Source: Pempheris klunzingeri (Eukaryota > Chordata > Actinopteri > Acropomatiformes > Pempheridae). Taken from it: a stretch of 64,000 nt of DNA. Made by a program: the position numbers and the translations under genes. A model generated the notes under the pieces. It saw only the letters and a list, made by a program, of their open reading frames with translations, searched no databases and had not been told where the DNA came from. Numbering within the stretch: the stretch's first letter is position 1; each line of letters opens with the position of its first letter. The stretch spans positions 10,474,001 to 10,538,000 of the forward strand of contig NC_092022.1 of NCBI RefSeq assembly GCF_042242105.1. Reading direction: 5' to 3'. Of this stretch, positions 48,823 through 59,000 are shown piece by piece.

Positions 48823-51411
48823 CTAGCCTGCTTGGTCTGTTGTCAGCCAGAACATCAACAGTCCCATCATGATCACCACAGTCATCTTCAGTATCACCTT
48901 CAGCATGCTGAGACACTGCAGGAACAAAGGACAGGACAGAGAGGAAGAATTGATCAAACAATGAAGGAACAAATGGAGAAAGTGAATGCTGAGTAAGGGA
49001 CAGTGAGTACATACTTTCCTGGTACAGCTTCGTGTGTCGCTGAGATCTGGTTCATTCTCTGGTAGCTGAGTGTTCGGGGGATCACAAGCAGGTTTCATTT
49101 GTGGGATGAAGTCTGGCTCCTGTAATTCCTGGACAAAGGCGAGACAGTTTAAAACAACTGAAAATATGGTTGTGTTTGTGTGTGTTTCCATGTGTGCTCA
49201 TGTGTGTCCAGATGCAAACCTCAGATGTTTCTGCAGAGCTCAGGTCCTCCTCCCCTTCTGTGGAGCTGCTGAGTGAATCTCTGTCACTGGTGAGAAATGA
49301 AAATGCAGCCAGACATTTTTTTTTTTTGGATCTGTCACAGCTCAGGTTGTGGTTATCGTTCAAGAAAAAAAAAGTTTAATACTTACTAGGACTTCTGCTT
49401 ACCTGTCGGTTTGATAGTGAATGACCTGAGACAATGGATTTGCACAAAACTGAACCTTTATCTGCCTTCCTAAAAAATGAACGAATAGAAACTGATGAAT
49501 TGTGGGGTATGCACATGCCCGACACTTTGAAAATGTTATTTCTTATAAAGATTATACTCTTCTCATCTTCACTCACCCTCTCTCCCATTCTCTCCACTGC
49601 CATCATAAAACTTGTTGAAAGCCTTGATTCTCTCCTGCTCTTGTTCCCAGTTCCTCTCCTCTTCGTATTCGGCGTCTCCAAACTGTCCCACCTCAGTGAC
49701 CCCGGAGGCTTCAAGTTCAGTGTTGAAGAAGAAGTCATCATCCAGAGATCCCTGATTGGAAGGGCTTGTGGTTTTTATGTTCCCCCTCTGTACCACTGAG
49801 TAGGTGTTGACGTCTTCAGCAGGACGCTGAGTCAAATGTGAAAGCAGTGTTTCCGCCCCGTCTGCACCCTCTGTGGTTAACAGGTCTTCACACAGGAGGC
49901 TATCAGTTGTTTCCAGATTCCAGTTTATGTTGAAATCTGCTGGATCCACTCTGTTGTAGTCATCTGATGTGCTCCACCTGGCAAACGCTGGACTCCCCCC
50001 ACCTTCATGAGTCTCCTCCAGCTGCTTGTTGTTTTCATGATCTTGCAAACACATATTATCGTCATGTTCCTCATCATCATCACTGGAGCTGTAGGAATCA
50101 CTCTCACCCGTCTCACTTCCATCGTCACACCCTGTCACAGCTGCACGGCCCAACATGTGCTCGACATAATCTGTGTATTTTCCTCCAGCTGCCACACCCA
50201 GACTCCTGAACTCATCAGCATCCACCTCTAAATCTCTGCTGAACAGATACTCATCTCCCTCCTCATCAGTGTCCTCAGCTCTTCCCATCCACGTCGTGTC
50301 TTTCACAGCTCTTTCCAGGCAGGCGTTTTGCTTTGCAGTCGACTGATGACTGCTCTCTTGTTTTTTACCTCCATCTTCTGCATATTCACCTGAGGAAAAG
50401 TCTGAGGGATAATCTGCGAAGCTCTCACCCGCCTCTTGGTGCTCCTCCCCCGAGAAATCCTTCATTTTCTCTGAGTATTCCTCACTATCAACTTCAGCTA
50501 CAAGATCCTGCAGATTTTGCACTGATATTTCCGGAAACTCCAAACTGGCTTTTGTACCATCTCTGCAAGGATTTTCAACCCTCTGCTCAAAACACAGAGC
50601 AAGAGTGTTTTCTTCCTGCTCAATTTTCATGCCCTCACACTCAGAATCAGAGTCCACTTGCTTCTCCTCTTCACTTTCTTGCTCATCCTCTTCAATCCCA
50701 TCACCTTTTATCACCATCTCACTGCCATGTTCAGGGACTCTCTCAAAATAGGACGCTTCCTCATCACTCTCACTCTCACCTTGCTCCTTGTTTCTAACTT
50801 GAGGGTTTTCAGCACCCTCTGGGGCTAGAGGTTGTCCCTCTGCAAAGATCCTGTCCTCTTTATAACCATCGCAAAACTCTTTGCCACAGTGAACCGACAT
50901 TAACAAATCCCCTGATTTCTCTCCTGTTCCCATACCCTCCTCCTTATCCTCCTCTTCATCGCCTCCAGAGACAGAACCGTCCTGTTCAGAGTCTCCATCT
51001 GAGCTTGTATAATCCTCCTCTGGTGCGTTGTCCGTGCTCATGACACTGACACCTTCAAAATCCTCTTTATCACACTGCTTTTCATCAACACTTTCATCCT
51101 TGTATATGTCTTTAGTTTCCATGCTAGACAAAGCTGCAGTTTGACCAGTTGCTTCCTGGTGCAGAGCACTGTCTTCCTTTGTTTCATGAGAGATGCCTGT
51201 TCTGTCCTCCTCAAACTTTTCATCAAAATTTAAATTCTCAAAGTCCAAATCTCCATCAGAGTATGATGGAACAGATGTTTCTGTAACAATACCATCGTTT
51301 GAAAATTATATACTTTTGTAGATATTTTTTAAAAAGTAACAAATACCATAATACAAAGTATTTCTTACCTGAAAATGCATCACAGAGTAGATCAGCAAGA
51401 CTTTGGTCCAT
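48823..51411 (-). CDS. Large acidic protein with a C-terminal membrane anchor, unrecognised
   Basis: Function unknown. Exons in coding order: 51411-51369, 51280-49577, 49469-49403, 49286-49220, 49128-49015 and 48915-48823, giving 695 residues. The first exon encodes MDQSLADLLCDAFSG. The 1.7-kb second exon is dominated by Glu, Asp and Ser (for example GGDEEEDKEEGMGTG and DDDEEHDD), so most of the protein should be disordered. It ends in an ERNWEQEQERIKAFNKFYDG segment that looks ordered. Exon 3 encodes GRQIKVQFCANPLSQVIHYQ; its KVQF fits the loose RVxF pattern for protein phosphatase 1 docking, which is only an inference. Exon 4 is again Ser/acid-rich. The last exon, SMLKVILKMTVVIMMGLLMF plus WLTTDQAG, forms one membrane segment at the extreme C-terminus with no N-terminal signal, hence a tail-anchored protein. 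An upstream non-coding exon is likely near 51750-51775, where a minus-strand GTAGGT donor is visible. It lies between emerin and the DNase gene on the same strand. Confidence 0.8.
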
Positions 51412-51946
51412 CTTCACAAAAAGCGAAAGCAATAGTTTATACAGCAATAGTAGTTATATCAAGACAAACATTAATGCATTACCACAGATGATCTCGTCTC
51501 TCAGAAAGGAAGAGAGCACGAAACAACTCTCATCTATTCTCGCTGCAAGTGGTTTCCTGTCAACCAGACGGTGCATAAAAATCACATTAAAACTAATACA
51601 TTCGGTTAAATATGTGACTACAAATGTCTACATAGGGTAAACTTACCCTTAAACTGAAGATAATGCAAAAAGTGTTTAAAAAGGCTCCCTAAAAAGGTGA
51701 AATCACAAAAGTAATGTTTTGTTTTTTTCTGTTGCTGCAGGAACCTACCTTCATGAGCTCATGAAATGATGTCAACTTTGATGTGGTCTGGGTTATAAAC
51801 TCCAGCAGCTGAACAGGCAGTTCCTTCACGTTGAAACAACTCGTATTGGTGTCTTATCTAACTGAGATGAGTGCAGTGCCACTTTATGAGGAGTTAGAGT
51901 CATTATAACAAATTGTTGTCAGTCAATATTCTGTTGGGTACTTTGA

Positions 51947-51952
51947 TTTATT
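51947..51952 (-). promoter_or_regulatory. Polyadenylation signal of the DNase I-like gene
   Basis: Minus-strand AATAAA about 65 bases after the stop codon of the DNase I-like gene; a compact 3'UTR. Confidence 0.6.
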
Positions 51953-52016
51953 TTAGCAGCTGAAACCAAGTAAAACTACAGTTAAAATCGAGACATCCTG
52001 GTTGGTTGATGGCGAT

Positions 52017-54352
52017 CTACAGCTCATTGCGGAGAAGGTAGCGGTGGTTGGGCTTCAGGTCAACTTCTACAGGAAAATGATCACTCACTTCAAGAGCCTA
52101 GAGTGCCATCACAAGAACTGTATTAATGTTCAGTTTAAGTGTATAATCGAACTCAAGAAAGGTGCATTTTTAACATGTTTACCTCCTCCTCAGTTAGATG
52201 GAAATTCTCTTTAAAGTTGAATGGTTGCGCTGAACCTTTCACAATGCAGGAAATAATCTCGCGTCCATGGACAATGATCCTGTTTGAAAATGTAAAAAAA
52301 CGTATTTTGAGGCATAAGCCTGTGTAACATGATGGGTGCCTGCAGCAGACAGCACTCATAATAATCAAGTTATCACAGTGCGCATGCAAAGTAATTGTAC
52401 TACTTGAGCTCTGACCTGTCATAGGCACAGTGTGTCTTCTCTCTGACGGTAGTATCTTGCTCATCTCCAATTAACCAGTGAAACTTGGGGTCACTCCTCA
52501 AGCGCATGGCTCTCCAGCCCTTGATGGTGACGTAGCTGCAGCCGGCATTAAGGTCCCCTAAGATCATTACATTCTGGGTGAATGAAAGGAAGCAAAAAGG
52601 GAAGTTCAACAGATCGAAATTACTCATAAATGTCATCATATGTTGTATATATATGTATAACAAGCTATAAGGAACAAATGATAAAGATAATTCATATGGT
52701 TATGGGTCAAATAAAAGATGATAATGATGTTAATGATGTGGTTTAACCTACATCTGTCTTCCACTTTTTGTAGATTTCTTTGAAGAGGGAATAAAGTTGG
52801 TCAATCTCCTTCATGGCATTTTTGGGACAGGTGTGCTGCCCAATCAGGATGAAATCCTTCACCACTGCAAAAGAAAAACAAAATACCCAACCAGTTATGG
52901 CACATTGTCAGTGAACTTGTTTACATCTAGACTAGTTTCCCAGTCATTTCAGCAGGATGTGTTTTTTCACATGAAACCTGATTATTCATATCTCTGTGTA
53001 CATCATTACAATATTTCCCGGTAAGTGTCTGATTCCAGTAAGTCTGTCATAACAGCAGAGGATGAACCCAGTTTGGTTGCCTGAACTTTGCTGCATTTAT
53101 CATTTTGTTTGATTTAACATTTTAATCTGATCATTAGCAGTGAAGGATGAGAGCGACAGTTCAGTTTACTGAAGAATCATCACAAGATAGAGTTAAAAAC
53201 TTACCCGCACACATGAAAGAGGATGATTAGAGACCTGTATAAAGTATTGTGGCATAGCCAGGTTTTTCAAAAACCAGGAAAAGAGCTACCCCAGCTTTCT
53301 GAAACCTGATTATGATGTTTACAAGTGCAAAACAACCTGATTTATGCAACTGGCAGGTTTTTATATCCTTCAATTTCACCAGCAACTGTTGTAACTGTTG
53401 ACATTTTCCGCTGAAGTGAAGCGAGCTGAGCAGTTTGATGTGGTTACTCAGTCAGCCACGTTTTTTTAGTTTGCAGAAATGTCTTAACTTACCCAGAATT
53501 CATGGCAAATTACGACAGCCGAACAGATGAAGTGATAAATTATCTGTAGTCTAAAGTCTAAATATGTTCAACCAGCCTCAGATTGTAAATGGGATGTGAG
53601 TGTGTACTGCTGTGTTATTTCTTCTGTTTCATCTCACGTGTTGTAGGGGAGTGGAAGCGAACGATGAAAGGCTCTCTGGAGAAGACATCAGTTTCATTGG
53701 TCCCTTCTCCTTCTTGTTTAGGATACTGATAATGCTCCATGACCTCCAGCATATTGTCCCTGGAGAAGATGAGAGGGGATAAACACCACATGAAGAACGT
53801 CATGTTAGACCGACCACTAATTAATTAACAGCAGTGGGTCCTGTGTGATACCTGTAAATGTAGACATACTGCTCCTTGTAGCTCTTCCTCCCCAACCTTC
53901 TACTCTCCACATAGGAGTATGAGTTGGAGTTGTCAAATCTGCTGACAACAACAGAAATGAGATAAAGTTGAAGGTGTTGATTGGATGTTGATTTATGTGA
54001 CAGAGGATTCACTGTGAAAGCTTGTACCTGTTGAGCTCCTTCACCAAGACTTGTATTGCTTCTCCTTTAGAGTCTCGGACCTCCTGAATAAGACTCAAGT
54101 CACACCGAGAGAGAATCTTGGGAGTAAAAGAAAAGAAGAATTTAGGGATCTATCAGTAGTCTAGTTTTGTGTGGATGTTGCTCTAGTTGTTGTACACAAA
54201 CAGCAGAGTACCTTTAGCAGGATCCCCATAACCTTCTTGTTGTTTGCCTTTGATTCACCAAAGCTCTGAACATTGAAAGCGCAGATTTTCAGGGAAGATG
54301 TGATGTTCAGCACACACAACCCAACAACAAGCAGCAGAGCGGCAGTCCTCAT
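52017..54352 (-). CDS. Secreted DNase I-like endonuclease (DNase1L1-like)
   Basis: Divalent-cation-dependent endonuclease of the DNase I family, acting outside the cell or in the secretory pathway on DNA. Exons in coding order: 54352-54212, 54116-54028, 53938-53852, 53759-53638, 52864-52752, 52573-52416, 52279-52183 and 52097-52017, giving 295 residues. Signal peptide is about residues 1-20 (MRTAALLLVVGLCVLNITSS), followed by LKICAFNVQSFG. The catalytic set is complete by motif: QEVRDS (Glu39 of DNase I), SYKEQY (Tyr76/Glu78), GQHTCP (His134), GDLNAGC (Asp168), THCAYDR (Asp212) and SDHFPVEV (His252). The acceptor of exon 3 is a CAGCAG doublet, and the second AG keeps the frame. The C-terminus is short (KPNHRYLLRNEL), unlike human DNASE1L1, which has a hydrophobic tail. 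ELNRFDNSNSYSYVES and LTEEEALEVSDH look DNase1L1-like, and the emerin neighbour agrees, but fish carry several dnase1l genes, so I give no symbol. Confidence 0.93.
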
Positions 54353-54371
54353 CTTGCAGAGGGTTGTCACT

Positions 54372-54545
54372 CTGGAGGTAAAGGAGAGTTTGACAACATC
54401 CTCTTTTTCATATTGTGAAATATGTTTCTCAAACCACTTTGCCCCACCCACCCACCCACGCACACACTCTGCAGCCTCTTACCTTCAGTTTCACCAGGAG
54501 ACTAACCTCAGCACAGCAAAGATCCATCTCTTCAATGACCTGTGG
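54372..54545 (-). other. Probable 5'UTR intron and non-coding first exon of the DNase I-like gene
   Basis: On the minus strand an acceptor-like CCTCCAG lies about 20 bases before the start codon, and a donor GTAAGA follows CTGGTGAAACTGAAG at about 54483. This fits a short non-coding first exon upstream of about 54484. The first-exon limit is not visible. Confidence 0.5.
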
Positions 54546-56055
54546 TGTGTTTTGGGGAACATGCAGGTAAATGTGGGTGAAAGACAGGTGCTGCAGATCA
54601 GTGTGGTGGATGTGCTGTGTCAGTGGCCGTTCAGAATGGAGCTTTATCTGGAACAGTTAAAACCCCTGAATACAATGAACAACAGCTCAGAGAGTTCAGC
54701 TCTTAGTATCTTTTGTCTCTGATTTTGAGTGTAATCAGACAATAGATGGTGCCATGTGTCACATCTGTCAGTTTCATGAACATTTGTGTGGCATTTCAGT
54801 TGTTGGTGGTTGGCACACGGTGCCATCACATCACTGAGACAATGTGACGGGGACGGCTCTCCCTCACAATGTGATGCATCTGATATCTGCAGAAAAATAT
54901 GCTTTATTTAATGCTGCACAGTTCCCCCTCTACAGTAGCTCTGTTCATGACACGTGCTGCCACTGATTAATGATTAGAATATAAATCATTATTGACACAT
55001 TTGAAAAAAACTCATCTTGTTAAATTGCAATAACATCAACATTTTATACACTGGTGGAATTTAATGAAGTAGATTTTTAGTTTTGACTTAATTGTATTTC
55101 CATTTTCTGCTGCTTTCAAATTCAAATACATTTACATAGGTAAACGTTGCATTTTTTTTACTTAACTACATTTATTTCACAGCTATAGTTGCAAGTCACA
55201 ATTTCACATATAAAACTTTTAAATATAAATGTTTAATTGAGTATGATATACACAATAGTCAAAATCTGGTCCAGCTCAACCAGCTACAATATTATAAGGC
55301 TGTTTATATGTACATGTATCTATCATTTGTACAAAAAAATGTGAAAGTGGTTTGCTGTGTAATGAGAAATTTAATTCTACCATGAACTGAGTGCTGTAAC
55401 CACTGACCCTTTTCATAATTTTGACTCTTTCCAACATTGAAATGTTTTTCAAGAAAACTCAACAAGTAGTAACATTTGTTTTAGTAAAAACATTTATTTC
55501 CTATAATATAAATCTCTTATAATGTAAAACTAATGGCTCTTTTACTGAGTGCAACAGTGAATCTAAAACAACTCGCCAAAGCCTCAAATTACTGACTAAT
55601 TATCCCCACAACAGCTGAAATACTGTGATATTCTGTCTTTATTTTATTGGCTTTATATGTTTCATATGGCTTTTTAATAATTCAAGGTGGTGCTTTTGAC
55701 TAAATACGCTGTTTACAGTGCAAAGGATACATCCTACCTTGTTGACACAGTTGACTCACAGTTTCTTAAAATGACTTTAACGTCAGCCAACTTGAAAGCT
55801 GACAGTGCTTTAAACATGTTTTCATAGTTCCAAACATTAGAAACAAACATTGCCACATTTTTCACCATGGAGGTGTTCACTTGTATTTGAATTTTCCGCA
55901 AACATCACACACGTCAACATTATCACACATAACAAACACACTGAGTTCCAGGTCTAAAATTGTATAAAATACAAAAATATCAACAAATTACATCCCAGAA
56001 AAGTCTTATTTTAAAATAAAAGCAACAAAAAGAATATTCCTGAGCACTGACATTA
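54546..56055. other. Intergenic DNA between the DNase I-like gene and traf3ip3
   Basis: AT-rich, no gene recognised. Includes the traf3ip3 3'UTR; minus-strand AATAAA-type signals lie near 55493-55498 and 55638, and I cannot tell which is used. Confidence 0.4.
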
Positions 56056-59000
56056 TCATATTGGTCTAAAACAACATGACTGTTGAGGAGATGCCATTTC
56101 CATGAGATAGTCTTCAATACGCGTCTCTATGTCCGAGTAAAGGTCTTCAACTTGCTCTCTGAAAGGAGGATACCACAGCCACAACATGGCAACCTCAGCC
56201 AGGAAGAGAAGAAAGAAAAACCACACCTTCCACCAGGAGCCACACAGTGTCTAAAGAAAGAGGGGAGAAATGTCTGATATTAAAAATAAACAGATATGAG
56301 CAGGGAATCATAGTTGTTATGGCAGATGTTGTGTTTGTTGTGGTCGTTACTGCAGCAGAAAGTTACACAGTGTACAAGATATATTGTTACAGATAGTGCA
56401 AAACTATTCATAACTGTTGACTGATAATGTCATAATAATAAAAGGGCACATGAGAGCATTCCAGTATAGCAAGGACACAGGCACACACACAGGCACACAC
56501 ACGCCTCTCACCGGTCTCTTGTGGCGGTGGCCGAGTTGTCGGAGCTCATCTCTGCACTGCGACAGCCGGGCCTGGCTGGACTGACACTCCTGCTCCATGG
56601 TATACAGCTCTGTCTGCAGCTCCTCACACTGCGCACACACCATATGGAAGGGGCATGTATGTAGATCATATTTGGCCGCAACCCATTTGAAATATATTTA
56701 TAACACAGGTGATCATTAGAAATGCATTTTTTTATGTGTAAGTAGAGTAAAATGTCAAAATATTGGCAAAATGTTCCTTTATTTCTAAAATGTTCCACCC
56801 GAAATGAGGACAAGTAATATTAAATAAATATGTCTGAGATGCAAATAATTTAGTAAAAGTTTTATAATTTCTTATACATTTTTAATCCACCTTTAACCAT
56901 TTTTGTAACTATTCATTCTCATTATGCATCAGTCTCCACACAACACTTTGACACAGGATGTGAATGTGTGGATTCATGAATATCTAATCTTGTGAAACAC
57001 TTACTGTAATTATTACCTATGTGGCAGTTTGCAGTCATAAAAGGTTGTAAATGTGCTACATTATATGGTGATATCTCCACTTCACCTCTCTCTCCTTGAG
57101 TCTGAGCTTCTCCTGAGTGTGAAGGAGCTGCTCCTCTGCCTGAGAGTCTCTCCTCGCCGTCAGCTGTGGCTCTGGCGCCAGACGTCCCTGCATCGTAAAG
57201 TCATGGTTCTCATTGCTGCCCTCTAGGAAGCAGAAAACCAGTTGAAATAAATGATTCATGATGCTTCCACAGTATTTTAAATGCTACAAAGAGTACTCAG
57301 TGTTTAATCGCTGAATTACAGCCAGAAAGATTCAGGAAAGATTACATGACTCTAAAGTGTGAGTGTCTTGCCTCTAAGGTGCTGAATTTCGTCTGTTAAC
57401 ATCTGGTTGTCCTCTTCCAGCAGGCAGATGTTGTTCAGTAGCTCCCTCTTCTCTCGTCTCAGTGACACCACCTCCTCCCTCAGCTCGGCCTCTCTGGCTC
57501 TGGACAGCTGCACAGAACACACATGTTTTTCACAACCACTGACATTGAGACTTCTGACCTCACTGTAGTTTGGTCACAGACTATATTGTACCTCCACTTG
57601 GCTGTGCAGCTGTTGCAGCTGTTCATTACTGAGATGTTGGTTCTCCCTGAGTTGTCCAGAGCACAGCTTCAGCTCCTCGTAGAGGCTCTGCCATCTCAGT
57701 GCATCTGCCTTGGCAGTAATTAGCGCTTCCTGGTGGCAAAAATACAAAGAATCATCAAGATTTTTTGATATCAACACATCTATCACCAGAAAAACCCAAA
57801 TGAGGCTGTGACATGTATTTGTCTTTCTCCATAGTCAGGTAGAGACATTGTGTTTCTTGCTTCTTATTTCAGTTAAAAGCTAGATATTTAACCTGCAGTG
57901 TCTCTGCCTTGCTGAGTGCCTCAGTTTTCTCCTGTGTGGCCTTCTGCAGGGCGACCAGGGCCTTCTCCTCATACAGCAGTTTCTGCTTCTCCATCTGTAT
58001 CACAAATTTCTTCACTCCATCCTTGGGGAACTTCTACAAAAGAGGATAAAACACTGCTGAGCTACAGGGTGAGATGTCAAACAAAAACCATGGAGGAACA
58101 CACTCCACACTCGACTGCACAATTACTGCATGACAGAGTGAACGCGTATAGCACATTGGCTGTGGACAAAGCTTTTAGGTTGTTGCAAAGAAATAGAAAA
58201 AAGTTGCATGATTAAAAACACTCAATGGTTGCTTCTTTACCACCAGCAGCTGCTCTTACCTGCAGGCAGACTTGCAGCTGCGCCTCCAGAGCCTTGATCT
58301 TGTTTCTCAGCAGGTCTTCACTGCAGCGAGCCTGTGTGGGTTAGAAAGGAAGTGACTGTCACTCTGTAACCTGCAAATGGAAAATTAATGGTTCATGTAC
58401 CAAAATCTGTGACAGTATGTTCTTTCACCATCTGCACTCACTGGTGCACAAAGGGAACTTGCAGCATCAAGAGAGATCACAAATATCTGCATGTGCTTAC
58501 AACCCTGCACTGTCATTAGTGTGGAAAATACCATACAAGTTATCTGATGATAACATACCTGAGTAAGAAATCATTTTCACCGATGAAACGCCTAAATTAT
58601 TTCAAATCAATAACTTCTCTTAGCTCTTCAAATTAAAAAAACGATAAGAAAAAGGGAAACACCAATGTCTCCTCTTCCTTCATTACAGCCACAAGCCAAA
58701 AGAGAGCTAATGAGGATGCAATGCACCTATAATAGCTACTGACTGCTACACCCTTCCTGTATAAGAATGACAGCTTGCACTCGTCCTGTGCAGTATAGGC
58801 TTGAGTGGAAGCAGGAAGCTCCAAACCACAGCCTGCATAGGCCTTCCTGTGGCAGCAGCAGCCATGCACTGCCGTGTACTTGGCTGTGACAGAGACATTT
58901 TCAGCGTAATGTCAGCCAGGGAACCAAAGAACAATGAGCAGCAACAACATGACCTTATAAAACAAGAAATACGTGTTTGGTATTTGGAAACTGTATCTGT

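Noticed and set aside
49967-50797. Plus-strand open frames of 74-154 codons opposite the acidic protein
   Set aside because: They mirror the Glu/Asp codons of the minus-strand gene (His/Ser/Leu-rich) and show no splice or domain support.
54273-54722. 149-codon plus-strand frame over the DNase first exon
   Set aside because: It is antisense to a well-supported signal-peptide exon and has no recognisable domain.
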